Source of the DNA: JAEUMY01 sp033764435
Lineage (GTDB): Bacteria; Pseudomonadota; Gammaproteobacteria; Burkholderiales; Usitatibacteraceae
Reading direction: 5' to 3'
Assembly: GCA_033764435.1 (NCBI GenBank)
Contig: JANRIX010000058.1
Coordinates: forward strand, 1 to 64,000
DNA length: 64,000 bases
Every line of letters begins with the position of its first letter. The stretch's first letter is position 1. This document shows positions 35,260 to 44,183 of this stretch, one piece after another. Under the pieces are notes generated by a model. It had not been told where the DNA came from, ran no database searches, and saw only the letters and a program-made list of their open reading frames with translations. Made by a program: the position numbers and the translations under genes.

Positions 35260-36036
35260 ATGAGCAAAGTGGCGGTGGAGGGTGACGAGGGCTTCGTTCT
35301 GCATGGTTATCCCTACATGGAAACCAGCCTCATCGTCGAGGCCTTCACCCGACGACATGGTCGGGTGGCCTGCGTTGCCAAAGGGGCTCGCCGACCCAAG
35401 TCGAACCTGCGTGGCACATTGCAGGCGTTCCAGCCGCTGGCACTTGCCTGGTTCGGCAAGTCGGAATTGAAAACGCTCAAGACGGCTGAGCCATCGCGCA
35501 TCGGTCCCCAGCTGACTGGGCAGGCCCTGCTGTCCGGTTTCTACGTGAACGAGCTCTTGCTGAAACTCTCCCATCGCGATGACGCGCATGAATCGCTGTA
35601 TGAGGCGTATGAGGAAGCGATTCACAAGCTGCAGACGTTGTCGCTTCCGGGCGCCATGTCGGGCGATGCCGGAACCCCGCTGTCTCCGGCGCGACTGATT
35701 GCACCTGTGCTGCGCCAGTTTGAGCGACGATTGCTGGCTGAGCTCGGTTACGGTCTGATGCTGGAGGAGGACAGCCGGCATCAAGCCATCGTGCCGGGCC
35801 AGCGCTATGCCTACGTGCTGGAGCACGGCCCGATGCCGGTCGCTGCGACACGGGCAGGGCAGGGTGCTGCGCTAGAATTGCAGGGCAAGTCGTTGCTCGA
35901 CATCGCGCGCGACGACTATCGCGATCCGGTCAGCGCCGCAGAAGCGAAGCAGCTCATGCGGCATGTACTGAATCATCATCTCAATGGCGCCGAATTGCAC
36001 ACGCGTCAGCTCATCCGCGAACTCCAGCAAACATGA
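35260..36036 (+). CDS. recO: DNA repair protein RecO
   Basis: A 258-residue RecFOR-pathway protein that helps load RecA on SSB-coated DNA. The OB-fold N-domain has FVLHGYPYMETSLIVEAFTR and GRVACVAKGARRPKSNLRG; the middle helical domain shows LSGFYVNELLLKL. No zinc Cys cluster is seen, as in many betaproteobacterial RecO. The next gene pdxJ overlaps in an ATGA junction (36033-36036). Confidence 0.93.
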   Translation: MSKVAVEGDEGFVLHGYPYMETSLIVEAFTRRHGRVACVAKGARRPKSNLRGTLQAFQPLALAWFGKSELKTLKTAEPSRIGPQLTGQALLSGFYVNELLLKLSHRDDAHESLYEAYEEAIHKLQTLSLPGAMSGDAGTPLSPARLIAPVLRQFERRLLAELGYGLMLEEDSRHQAIVPGQRYAYVLEHGPMPVAATRAGQGAALELQGKSLLDIARDDYRDPVSAAEAKQLMRHVLNHHLNGAELHTRQLIRELQQT

Positions 36037-36779
36037 TTGAACTCGGTGTGAATATCGACCATGTCGCCACGGTGCGGCAGGCCCGGCGCACGTATGAACC
36101 TGATCCGGTGTGGGCGGCGGTCGAGGCACACCTTGGCGGGGCTGATGGCATCACCGTTCACCTGCGCGAAGATCGGCGCCACATCCAGGACGATGACGTC
36201 CGCCGACTGCGTGACCTGACTCACATCAAGCTGAATCTCGAGATGGCGGCGACCGAGGAAATGGTGGGGGTGGCGCTTTCCATCCGGCCGGAAATGGCGA
36301 TGCTCGTGCCGGAAGGGCGGCACGAGATCACCACGGAAGGCGGGCTCGACATTGTTGCCCAGGAAGCCCGGCTGAAGGGTGTGGTTGCCCGACTCGCCGA
36401 TGCCGGCATCGTCACCAGCGTGTTCATTGACGCGGATCTGGCCCAGGTCGAGGCAGCGGCGCGCATCGGTACCCGCGTATGTGAAGTCCATACCGGTCCG
36501 TACGCCCACGCGTTTCATGCCAAGGGCCGCGACGCCGAGAGCGCGCCGGTCGTGGCCGAGCTTGCGAATATTCGCAAGGCAGGCGAAGCGGTCCGCGCGC
36601 TGGGTATGCGCTTCAATGCCGGACATGCGCTCAACTATGCCAATGTGAAGCCGGTGGCAGCACTTCCCGGCATTCGCGAGTTGCACATCGGCCACAGCAT
36701 CGTCAGCCGTGCGGTCTTCATCGGGCTGCGCGAAGCGGTGCGCGAAATGAAGGCGCTGATGGTCGAGGCCGCTCGGTGA
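36033..36779 (+). CDS. pdxJ: Pyridoxine 5'-phosphate synthase
   Basis: A 248-residue TIM-barrel enzyme that makes pyridoxine 5'-phosphate from deoxyxylulose phosphate and aminoacetone phosphate. Motifs: ELGVNIDHVATVRQARRT, GADGITVHLREDRRHIQDDD, HTGPYAHAF and GHALNYANVKP. Complete length. The palindrome at 36564 gives Ala-Asn-Ile-Arg in AELANIRKAGE. Confidence 0.97.
   Translation: MIELGVNIDHVATVRQARRTYEPDPVWAAVEAHLGGADGITVHLREDRRHIQDDDVRRLRDLTHIKLNLEMAATEEMVGVALSIRPEMAMLVPEGRHEITTEGGLDIVAQEARLKGVVARLADAGIVTSVFIDADLAQVEAAARIGTRVCEVHTGPYAHAFHAKGRDAESAPVVAELANIRKAGEAVRALGMRFNAGHALNYANVKPVAALPGIRELHIGHSIVSRAVFIGLREAVREMKALMVEAAR
36564..36575. repeat. GCGAATATTCGC palindrome copy
   Basis: Exact copy in pdxJ, Ala-Asn-Ile-Arg. 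Confidence 0.95.
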
Positions 36780-37165
36780 TTTTCGGCATCGGGACCGACA
36801 TGGTCCAGCAGTCCCGCATCACTGACAGCATCAATCGTTTTGGCGAGCGCTTCGAAAAGCGCATCCTGACCGAACGCGAATATTCGCAGTTGCAGGCGCG
36901 GCCGCGCGACGCGGTGCAGCGCACCCGATTCCTGGCCCAGCGCTTTGCCGCCAAGGAAGCCTTTTCCAAGGCACTGGGCACTGGCATCCGCGATGGCGTG
37001 GCCTGGCGTGACATGGGCGTCCACAACGAGCCATCGGGAAAGCCCTGCCTGCATCTTTCGGCAAAACTCGATCGTCGCGTTGCCGCGCTCGGCATTCGCG
37101 GCATGCACGTCACCCTGACCGACGAGGCCGGCATGACGGTCGCGGTCGTGATTCTGGAGAAATGA
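36776..37165 (+). CDS. acpS: Holo-[acyl-carrier-protein] synthase
   Basis: A 129-residue phosphopantetheinyl transferase that activates ACP. IFGIGTDMVQQSRI carries the metal-binding Asp; RFAAKEAFSKALGTGI is the second signature. GTG start (36776) overlaps the pdxJ stop as GTGA. The palindrome at 36876 encodes Glu-Tyr-Ser in LTEREYSQLQ. Confidence 0.96.
   Translation: MIFGIGTDMVQQSRITDSINRFGERFEKRILTEREYSQLQARPRDAVQRTRFLAQRFAAKEAFSKALGTGIRDGVAWRDMGVHNEPSGKPCLHLSAKLDRRVAALGIRGMHVTLTDEAGMTVAVVILEK
36876..36887. repeat. GCGAATATTCGC palindrome copy
   Basis: Exact copy in acpS, Glu-Tyr-Ser. Confidence 0.95.
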
Positions 37166-37166
37166 A

Positions 37167-38231
37167 ATGACCACCGAATCGATCTCATTCGGCCCGCTGA
37201 TGATCGGTGTCTCGGGCCTGGAACTCACTGCGGATGAGCGGCATCAGCTGCTGCATCCCAGCATCTGTGGCGTGTCGCTGTTCACCCGAAATTACGCTTC
37301 ACCCGAGCAACTCAGAGCGCTTACCGCCGAAATCCATGCTATCCGTCCGCTGATCATCGCTGTGGATCATGAAGGCGGCCGGGTGCAGCGCTTTCGTGAA
37401 GGCTTCACCCGCATTCCGCCGATGCGGACTCTGGGCGACTGTCATGCGAGTGATCCCGAGCGCGCGCTCAGACTTGCTTACCAGATCGGCCTCGTCATCG
37501 GCCATGAACTTCTTTCCCACGGCGTCGATTTCTCTTTTGGACCCGTGTTGGACATTGATCACGGCAACTCCAGTGTCATCGGTCACCGGGCGTTTCACAG
37601 CAATGCGGGCGTGGTCGCGGCACTTGCAGCGGAGTTGCAGCGCGGCAGCCACGATGCCGGCATGGCCACGGTGGGAAAGCATTACCCCGGCCACGGATAT
37701 GCTCGCGCTGATTCGCACGTGGAGCTGCCCCAGGATGATCGCGAATATTCGCAGTTGCTGGCATCCGACCTGGTGCCGTTCGCGCGCCTCGCGGCAGACG
37801 GCATGGAATGCGTCATGCCGGCCCATGTGGTCTATGGCAAGGTTGACTCACTCGCGGCAGGTTTCTCGCCCCGGTGGCTGCAGGACATCCTGCGTGGCGA
37901 GCTGGGTTTCGCCGGCGCCATCATGAGCGATGACCTCGGCATGGAAGCCGCCGCCTTCATGGGCGGCATGACGGACCGCGCGGATGCGGCCCTGGCGGCG
38001 GGCTGCGACATCATCCTGTCGTGCAACGACCCGGTGGCGAGTGCCGCGCTCATGGCCCATCTCGGTGCATCGAGTCCGGAATCGGCTGCACGCATCGGTC
38101 GCCTGCGGGCCCGTGCGCCGCGCGAAAATCTCGACATTGCGGCCGCCACGGCTGATGTGCGCGCATTCGTCCGCGAAGTCATGCCGGACGAGGCGCAGCC
38201 GGATGCGACGGACATCGTCGCCCGGCTATAA
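37167..38231 (+). CDS. nagZ: Beta-N-acetylhexosaminidase (peptidoglycan recycling)
   Basis: A 354-residue family-3 glycosidase that removes GlcNAc from recycled anhydromuropeptides in the cytoplasm. Seen: AVDHEGGRVQRFREGFTRIP, FSFGPVLDIDHGNSSVIGHR, TVGKHYPGHGYARADSH (catalytic His region) and IMSDDLGMEAAAF with the Asp nucleophile. Follows acpS directly. The palindrome at 37741 encodes Glu-Tyr-Ser in DDREYSQLL. Confidence 0.96.
   Translation: MTTESISFGPLMIGVSGLELTADERHQLLHPSICGVSLFTRNYASPEQLRALTAEIHAIRPLIIAVDHEGGRVQRFREGFTRIPPMRTLGDCHASDPERALRLAYQIGLVIGHELLSHGVDFSFGPVLDIDHGNSSVIGHRAFHSNAGVVAALAAELQRGSHDAGMATVGKHYPGHGYARADSHVELPQDDREYSQLLASDLVPFARLAADGMECVMPAHVVYGKVDSLAAGFSPRWLQDILRGELGFAGAIMSDDLGMEAAAFMGGMTDRADAALAAGCDIILSCNDPVASAALMAHLGASSPESAARIGRLRARAPRENLDIAAATADVRAFVREVMPDEAQPDATDIVARL
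37741..37752. repeat. GCGAATATTCGC palindrome copy
   Basis: Exact copy in nagZ, Glu-Tyr-Ser. Confidence 0.95.
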
Positions 38232-38290
38232 TTTCAGTCTTTGCGCCGCGCTGCGGCGTGGTCGACACCTTCAACCCGGGAGATGGAAAA

Positions 38291-39277
38291 ATGAAAGCAC
38301 CCATGCGAGTTGCCGTCACTGGCGCCGCCGGCCAGATCGGCTACAGCCTGTTGTTCCGCATTGCCTCTGGCGAAATGCTGGGCAAGGACCAGCCGGTCAT
38401 CCTGCAATTGCTGGAAATCCCGGATGAAAAGGCCCAGAAGGCCCTCAAGGGCGTGATGATGGAACTGGAAGATTGCGCGTTCCCGCTGCTTGCCGGCATG
38501 AGCGCGCACAGCGACGCCAACACCGCCTTCAAGGACATCGACGTGGCCCTGCTGGTTGGCGCCCGTCCCCGCGGCCCCGGCATGGAGCGGAAGGATCTCC
38601 TGACCGCCAATGCCCAGATCTTCACCGTGCAGGGGAAGGCGCTGGACGCCGTCGCCAAGCGCAGCGTGAAGGTCCTGGTGGTTGGCAATCCGGCCAATAC
38701 CAATGCCTACATCGCCATGAAGTCAGCGCCCGGCCTCGCCAAGGAGAACTTCACCGCCATGCTGCGCCTGGACCACAACCGTGCGCTGTCCCAGATCGCC
38801 GCCAAGACCGGCAAGGCCGTGGGTGACATCGAGAAGCTCATCGTATGGGGCAACCATTCGCCGACCATGTACCCCGACTATCGCTTCGCCACCATCGGTG
38901 GCGAGAGCGTCAAGAGCCTGATCAACGACGACGCGTGGAACAAGGACACGTTCATTCCCACGGTGGGCAAGCGCGGTGCCGCCATCATCGAGGCGCGCGG
39001 CCTGTCCTCCGCGGCGTCCGCCGCCAATGCGGCCATTGACCACATCCGTGACTGGGTGATGGGCTCAAACGGCAAGTGGGTCACCATGGGTGTCCCCTCG
39101 GACGGCAGCTATGGCATTCCCGAAGGCGTGATGTACGGCTTCCCGGTCACCACCGCCAACGGCAAGTACGAGATTGTGAAGGGCCTTGAGGTCGATGCCT
39201 TCAGCCGCGAGCGCATGGACTTCACGCTCAAGGAACTGGAAGAAGAGCGCGCTGGCGTGGCTCATCTGCTGGGCTGA
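38291..39277 (+). CDS. mdh: Malate dehydrogenase
   Basis: A 328-residue NAD-dependent enzyme converting malate and oxaloacetate. NAD site MRVAVTGAAGQIGYSLLFRI, substrate Arg in GARPRGPGMERKDLL, the catalytic His in IVWGNHSPTMYPD. It is the cytoplasmic-type MDH close to actinobacterial and betaproteobacterial enzymes. ATG 38291 follows GGAGATGGAAAA; the frame upstream to 38258 lacks a family counterpart. It lies 59 bases after nagZ. Confidence 0.96.
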   Translation: MKAPMRVAVTGAAGQIGYSLLFRIASGEMLGKDQPVILQLLEIPDEKAQKALKGVMMELEDCAFPLLAGMSAHSDANTAFKDIDVALLVGARPRGPGMERKDLLTANAQIFTVQGKALDAVAKRSVKVLVVGNPANTNAYIAMKSAPGLAKENFTAMLRLDHNRALSQIAAKTGKAVGDIEKLIVWGNHSPTMYPDYRFATIGGESVKSLINDDAWNKDTFIPTVGKRGAAIIEARGLSSAASAANAAIDHIRDWVMGSNGKWVTMGVPSDGSYGIPEGVMYGFPVTTANGKYEIVKGLEVDAFSRERMDFTLKELEEERAGVAHLLG

Positions 39278-39296
39278 GCGGCCGCTTGGATGCATA

Positions 39297-39330
39297 CGAG
39301 GCCCGGCCATGCGCCGGGCTTCGTCTTTCT
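39297..39330 (+). terminator. Intrinsic terminator after mdh
   Basis: CGAGGCCCGGC-CATGC-GCCGGGCTTCG forms an 11-bp stem (one G-T pair) followed by TCTTTCTG. It stands 20 bases past the mdh stop. Confidence 0.75.
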
Positions 39331-39368
39331 GTGTCGCCGCAGCCTGACTCGCGAGCCGGGGGGGAATC

Positions 39369-39797
39369 ATGTGGAAGTTCTACGCCGCCATTGCCCTGGT
39401 CTGGATCGCGCTCATGCCGCCTTTCTTTACCGGCGGTGCATGCAATCGCGAGTTCGAGCAGGTATCCGCGCGGTTGAACCAGCACGCTGCCAGGATCGCG
39501 ACGCTGGACTCGGCTGTTGGCTGGTGGACCGAGCAGGGTGTGCCGCATCAGGTCATCACGCGCGATGCCTGCCGGGAAGCGAAGCCGCGTTTCCTCCAGC
39601 ACTGTCCGGTAGGCACGCTGGTGCATGCCGAAGTGCCCGTCGAGAACCTGATTTGCCGCGTCTACCGGGATGCGAATATTCGCATCGGGTTGCACTACAA
39701 CGACAAAGGCATGCTGGCGCAGGTCGCGGCTGACATGAAGCCGGACAAATATCTGCGCATACCCGTCGTCGAGTGGCGTCTCTACTGGGGACGCTGA
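39369..39797 (+). CDS. Hypothetical exported or membrane-anchored protein (142 aa)
   Basis: A 142-residue protein with a hydrophobic N-terminus (FYAAIALVWIALMPPFFTGG) that is a signal peptide or anchor, then a mixed domain with three cysteines after the leader (Cys26, DACREAKP, QHCPVGTL). No family recognised. It stands alone after mdh, with GGGGG upstream of ATG 39369. The palindrome at 39672 encodes Ala-Asn-Ile-Arg. Real gene judged from the leader and good reading frame. Confidence 0.6.
   Translation: MWKFYAAIALVWIALMPPFFTGGACNREFEQVSARLNQHAARIATLDSAVGWWTEQGVPHQVITRDACREAKPRFLQHCPVGTLVHAEVPVENLICRVYRDANIRIGLHYNDKGMLAQVAADMKPDKYLRIPVVEWRLYWGR
39672..39683. repeat. GCGAATATTCGC palindrome copy
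   Basis: Exact copy in the 142-aa hypothetical gene, Ala-Asn-Ile-Arg. Confidence 0.95.
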
Positions 39798-39816
39798 CCG
39801 CCGGCCAGCAGTGCTA

Positions 39817-40188
39817 TCAGCGCTCGGTGGACACCGCAGCGCCAACCACGCCAAAAAACACGACCAGCGTTCCAAGCAGCGCCACCACCCGCGGCGAGGT
39901 CAGATCGGCCGCAAGCAGATCAGCGGCACCATCGAGGAACACGTCGCCGCCCGGAAGCACGCCGATCGCGACCCAGGCTGCGACGCCGGCCAGCAAGGCT
40001 GGTAGCAACCTTTGCCACCGCATTCGCGCAGGCTTGGCCGATGGCAGCTTCGTCATGACCGATGCGGTGAAGCCAGCATCGTCCACATGTTTTCGGGCGT
40101 CCTCGCGGAGCATTTGATCCAGCCAGTCCTCTTCATCGGGCTGGCCGGGCTTGCCGGTCTGGGCGGAATGCGGGAAGGGAGAGTTCAT
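39817..40188 (-). CDS. Putative anti-sigma factor, membrane-anchored
   Basis: A 123-residue protein whose ATG overlaps the stop of the ECF sigma gene (ATGA, 40185-40188). The N-terminal 60 residues are charged (DEEDWLDQMLREDARKHV), then two hydrophobic stretches, LLPALLAGVAAWVAIGV and RVVALLGTLVVFFGVVGAAV. Topology and coupling to the sigma gene argue for an anti-sigma role, but no zinc-finger ZAS motif is present. Confidence 0.62.
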   Translation of the reverse strand: MNSPFPHSAQTGKPGQPDEEDWLDQMLREDARKHVDDAGFTASVMTKLPSAKPARMRWQRLLPALLAGVAAWVAIGVLPGGDVFLDGAADLLAADLTSPRVVALLGTLVVFFGVVGAAVSTER

Positions 40189-40766
40189 GCGGTCACCACC
40201 TCTTTCTGCGCGGATTGCCACGCGGCCATTCTGGACTTCATCTTTTCCTTGGCCTTCAGCACATGTGTCTTGACGGTGCCGAGCGGCATGCCCAGCACCT
40301 GCGATGCCTCGTCGTGGGAAAGATCATTGTAGTAACACTGCACGATCACGGCGCGCTCGGCATCGTTGAGACATTCCATCGCACGGTCGAGATCCAGGCG
40401 CAGGCTGGCCGAGTCGGCCAGGGGCGGCGCGCTGTCAGGTATTTCGGGGGAGAGATCGTCCTCGGTGTCATGCAATACCTCCTTCATCTTGCGCGCATCG
40501 CTGACAAACACGTTGTGGGCAATGCGATAGAGCCAGGTCGAGAACTTGGCGTCAAAGCGGAACTTCGCCAGGTTGCGATACGCGAGCAGAAACGTTTCCT
40601 GTGCCAGATCATCCGCGAGCCCTTCATCACCGCGGGCGAGCTTGCGCAGGCTGGCCCTCACCGCCGATTGGTGGCGGCGGACGAGTTCGGCAAAGGCGTT
40701 GCGGTCGTCATGGACGACCACGCGGGCGATGAGATCCGCGTCCGAGAACGGCGGGGCGTCGGCCAT
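40185..40766 (-). CDS. ECF-family RNA polymerase sigma factor
   Basis: A 193-residue sigma-70-like factor. Region 2: AFAELVRRHQSAVRASLRKL, DDLAQETFLLAYRNLAKFR and FSTWLYRIAHNVFVSDARK. Region 4: LNDAERAVIVQCYYNDLSHD and EASQVLGMPLGTVKTHVLKA. It forms an operon with the putative anti-sigma gene. Regulon unknown. Confidence 0.92.
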   Translation of the reverse strand: MADAPPFSDADLIARVVVHDDRNAFAELVRRHQSAVRASLRKLARGDEGLADDLAQETFLLAYRNLAKFRFDAKFSTWLYRIAHNVFVSDARKMKEVLHDTEDDLSPEIPDSAPPLADSASLRLDLDRAMECLNDAERAVIVQCYYNDLSHDEASQVLGMPLGTVKTHVLKAKEKMKSRMAAWQSAQKEVVTA

Positions 40767-40796
40767 CTTGTGGACCGCAGACAGGACGTTTCCGGA

Positions 40797-41180
40797 TCAG
40801 GACTGTGTGAGCGCCTTGCGGTCCGGGTCCGGGTCATCCTGACCCTCCAGCTTCCAGGTGATGAGGTAGCCGATGCCGGCAAACATCGGAATCAGTCCCA
40901 GCGACCACGGCGCACCGACTTCGGACAGGAAGATGGCCAGGGCCACGCCGATGAAGAACAGGACCATACCGCGGCGGAGGTCCGAAGCCCGCAATTCGCA
41001 ATGCTGGGCCAGAAGCTGCGGCGGAATGGGCGCTCCCTTGGCGGCCAGCTGCAAAATGGTCTCGTGGGTCAGCTTGAGCTTGCGATGCTTGTAGACGAGC
41101 ACGCAGGCAAGAAGCAGGACGGGCGCCAGCGCCCCGAGGCCTATGGCGACGATGGCGACAATCATGTTGGTTTCGTTCAT
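40797..41180 (-). CDS. Membrane protein, DUF6249-like (127 aa)
   Basis: A 127-residue inner-membrane protein: N-terminal helix IVAIVAIGLGALAPVLLLAC, a cytoplasmic segment (YKHRKLKLTHETILQLAAKG), then a helical pair GMVLFFIGVALAIFL and GLIPMFAGIGYLITW. The layout matches small proteins often paired with ECF sigma factors. It lies 30 bases upstream of the sigma gene on the same strand, so probably the first gene of that operon. Confidence 0.7.
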   Translation of the reverse strand: MNETNMIVAIVAIGLGALAPVLLLACVLVYKHRKLKLTHETILQLAAKGAPIPPQLLAQHCELRASDLRRGMVLFFIGVALAIFLSEVGAPWSLGLIPMFAGIGYLITWKLEGQDDPDPDRKALTQS

Positions 41181-41281
41181 GTTTTCCCCTCGGGTTGGAC
41201 GGGTGGGCGGGCTGAAGCCCGGATGCTGGGCCCTATCTGCCTGTTCTGACGGGCCCAGCGGGCAGTTTGGATGTTCGGGAT

Positions 41282-42610
41282 CTATTCTCCTGCGAGTTCC
41301 TCGGCCAGGCTTTCGGTCCGGACTGGGTCCTGGGCTGTGGGCAGCTCATGCATCTGCCAGAGCGGCGAAACCCAGGCCACGATGGGAGCAAGCAGGATCG
41401 CACCGGCGCCCACCAGGAGCAGGGTGTTGCGCAGTCCGAGATGCTCAGCCATCCAGCCGCCGGCCAGACCGCCCAGCGGCGCCGTGGAAATGGTGAGCCC
41501 GATCATGGTGGCGACCACGCGGCCCAGCAGCCGGTCGGGCGTCACCGCCTGGCGCAGGGTCAGGTAGTTGATGAAGAACACCATGGCCGTCAGATCAAGC
41601 AGGAAGAGGCCGCCGCCAAACATCAGCGAGGCCATCCAGATGCCACCGAAGGAAGATGCGACGGTCATCCAGGCAACACCGGTGCCCAGCATGCCGAGCA
41701 ACATCGTCCGGCCCATGCCGAGCTTGCGATTCAATGGCACCGTGATGGCGGCGGCCACGAACGCGCCTACGCCGGCGGCCATCCAGAGCACGCCGACATG
41801 TCCTGCCGTGAAATGCAATTCCCGAGTGGCGAACAGGATGACGATCGCGACATAGGCATGACGCAGGAACTGCCAGAGCGCGATCGCCCAGGCCAGCGCA
41901 CGCAGGGTCGGGTTGTGCCAGATGAGCATCAGGCCTTCCTTGATTTCCGCGAACACGCTCCGCGCCGTCAACTTGGGCGCATCACTCTCCGCCGGCGGAA
42001 TGCCACGCAATATCCACGCGGAGTAGAAGAACGACAGGGCATCCATCAGGATGGCCACGGGTGCGGTCAGCCACTGGATGAGCGCACCGGCCATGCCCGG
42101 CCCCATGAGCTGGGCTGCCGAATCGCTGATGCCGATCTTGGCATTGGCCTCGACCAGGTTGCTGCGACCCACCCGTTCGGTCATGAACACCTGGTAGGCC
42201 GGCCAGCCGATGATGCTGCCGAGGCCGACCAGGAAGCCCACCGCATAGAGCAGCGGCATGGACAGCGTGCCGGTCCAGGCGGCAATCGGCACGGCCAACA
42301 ATGCCACGCCACGCCCGATATCGGACCAGATGATGAGTTGCAACTTGGGCCGCCGGTCGACCAGCACGCCCGCGAAGACGCCGAACAGCGCGAAAGGCAA
42401 TGCTTCCAGCGCGGTCAGGATGCCCATCTCCAGCGGCGAGGCATTGAGCAGCAACGCGGCCGTCAGCGGCAACGCCAGAAACGTGATCTGGCCGCCAAAG
42501 TGGGTGATGGTGAGCGACAGCCACAACTTGCGGAAGTCGCGATGGAGCCACAGGCCGCCGAGGCGCTCGGCGACGTGGCGGTCAAACTGCTGCGTGATCC
42601 AGGTTGTCAT
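41282..42610 (-). CDS. Major facilitator superfamily transporter
   Basis: A 442-residue protein with twelve predicted transmembrane helices, similar in outline to the EntS/MFS_3 exporter group: FRKLWLSLTITHFGGQITFL at the start, ALPFALFGVFAGVLVDRRPK (motif A) and TLRQAVTPDRLLGRVVATM in the second half. Efflux of a small molecule is likely; substrate unknown. Confidence 0.85.
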   Translation of the reverse strand: MTTWITQQFDRHVAERLGGLWLHRDFRKLWLSLTITHFGGQITFLALPLTAALLLNASPLEMGILTALEALPFALFGVFAGVLVDRRPKLQLIIWSDIGRGVALLAVPIAAWTGTLSMPLLYAVGFLVGLGSIIGWPAYQVFMTERVGRSNLVEANAKIGISDSAAQLMGPGMAGALIQWLTAPVAILMDALSFFYSAWILRGIPPAESDAPKLTARSVFAEIKEGLMLIWHNPTLRALAWAIALWQFLRHAYVAIVILFATRELHFTAGHVGVLWMAAGVGAFVAAAITVPLNRKLGMGRTMLLGMLGTGVAWMTVASSFGGIWMASLMFGGGLFLLDLTAMVFFINYLTLRQAVTPDRLLGRVVATMIGLTISTAPLGGLAGGWMAEHLGLRNTLLLVGAGAILLAPIVAWVSPLWQMHELPTAQDPVRTESLAEELAGE

Positions 42611-43033
42611 GATCGATCTTTTCTTGTTATCGCCGCCATGCTGTGCGAGGCATAGGGCGTACCGCTTGTTCGAAAGCGGAGCGGCTGATCAACCGGATGA
42701 TGCAAATGTGGAACCGGAAATCAATCGCTCCGCGCTGCCGGCGGAACGACGGTTCCACCGGGGGCTAAGCTGCTCGGCGCAGTCCTGCCGGAATGGGGGC
42801 CAGACGATGGGCGGTGCGATAGCCCATTCCTGTCTGCCGGACACCGACCGCGGCAACGATGCGCCCGGCCATGCCCATGCCCGCCCCCATGCCGGCGAGG
42901 CATGCTGCGGTGTGGGTTGGAATTCGGGATGGACGCATGGGATCGTTCCTGCAGCGGCGCTGCGGTGGTTTCAGATTGGTATGGATGATAACGCAGCCAA
43001 TGGAGCGGTGGCAATCACCCATATGGCGGGCTG
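42611..43033. other. Intergenic region with no supported gene
   Basis: 423 bases between the TPR gene stop and the MFS gene start. Open frames exist on the minus strand (ending at 42721 and 42765) but their products are Arg/Pro/His-rich or Met/Gly-rich without homology I recognise. It presumably contains the MFS promoter; no clear -35/-10 pair, terminator or palindrome copy was seen. Confidence 0.4.
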
Positions 43034-44038
43034 TCAGGCCGGTCGCTTCAACTGCTCCAGCCGCTGGCGTGCGTCGTCTGCTGCTTTGCCGGTGCGAGGC
43101 GGCTTGACGTCCAGAAAGCGCTCAAAGTTGCTGATGGCTCGGGTTTTGTCGCCCTTCATCTGATAGGCGATGCCCAGTCGATACTGGGCGCCAATCGCGG
43201 GGTCCAGTTCCGTCGCCCGTTCCAGTGCGGCAATCGCCGCATCGACCTGCTTGGATTCGAGCTGAACGCGACCGATGCCGAAGTGGTAGACGGCAGAGGA
43301 AGGCTGGGCCTTCAGCCCGGCTTCAAACACCTTCTGCGCGCGCGGCAAGAGGTTCGCATTGATGAGCGCAAAGCCGAGATTGGCGGTGGCGGAGCGCGCA
43401 GCGTTGCGCGACGCTTCGTCGTCGCCGCCCAGGGTCCCAACCAGCTTTTCCGCCTGATCCCATTCCTTGCGATGGATGTGGATGTCGAGCTCCAGCACCT
43501 TCGCCTGCTGGGCATTGACGCGGGCGTGGGCCGCTGCCTGTTCCTGGGCTTTGCTGACGCTGCCGCCAACAATGCCCGGCGCCTGCAGGTAGAACTGGAC
43601 CAGGTCGCGGCGAGCCTCGAAGTTGGCGGGATCGCCTTCAACTGCCTGGATGAAGAGGTCCTTGATCTGGCCGCCGTACTTGACGGCCGCCATCATGCCG
43701 CCCGACATGGCGGCAACCCCGTATAGCTGGCCCAGGCGATGCAGGCATCGGCTCGATTTGGGCAGTTTTTCCGTGCAGGTCTTGATGACCGGGATCGCGT
43801 CTTCACGCATGCTGGCATCGCCCGCCAGTGCAGCAAGGGCAACAAAGTTATAGGCCTGCTCATCGGCAGCATTGGCGCGCAGCCGCTCACGGGCGTGGCG
43901 GTCGACCTGGCCGTACTCGCGCTGCTTCAGAAGCTGGCCCAGCTGATCGTCGGTCTTGGCCTGGGCGGTGCCGTTTGCGCCGATCAGGAGAAGCGTCAGC
44001 AGCGCGGCGTGAAGACGGACGAAGGATGTGTGTTGCAT
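43034..44038 (-). CDS. Exported tetratricopeptide-repeat protein
   Basis: A 334-residue periplasmic protein with signal peptide (ends TAQAKT near residue 27) and TPR-type helical repeats, clearest in AFALINANLLPRAQ-like and ATELDPAIGAQYRLGIAYQM segments toward the C-terminus. Role unknown; TPR proteins are scaffolds. Divergent from rlmM. Confidence 0.75.
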   Translation of the reverse strand: MQHTSFVRLHAALLTLLLIGANGTAQAKTDDQLGQLLKQREYGQVDRHARERLRANAADEQAYNFVALAALAGDASMREDAIPVIKTCTEKLPKSSRCLHRLGQLYGVAAMSGGMMAAVKYGGQIKDLFIQAVEGDPANFEARRDLVQFYLQAPGIVGGSVSKAQEQAAAHARVNAQQAKVLELDIHIHRKEWDQAEKLVGTLGGDDEASRNAARSATANLGFALINANLLPRAQKVFEAGLKAQPSSAVYHFGIGRVQLESKQVDAAIAALERATELDPAIGAQYRLGIAYQMKGDKTRAISNFERFLDVKPPRTGKAADDARQRLEQLKRPA

Positions 44039-44183
44039 GACGTGAATCCTCTGGGGAATGGGTGGCGGTGGCGGGATGCGGTCGGTCTAGCAGGCGCCGG
44101 GACATGGAATGGACCGAGATTCTAGTGAACTCGTTCCCTGTATGCAGGGAACGATCCCACGCCGACTCTGCTAGGCTCCGTCC

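Noticed and set aside
41267..42655. A 462-codon plus-strand frame opposite the MFS gene
   Set aside because: Gln/His/Arg-rich antisense composition; the MFS protein has clear membrane helices.
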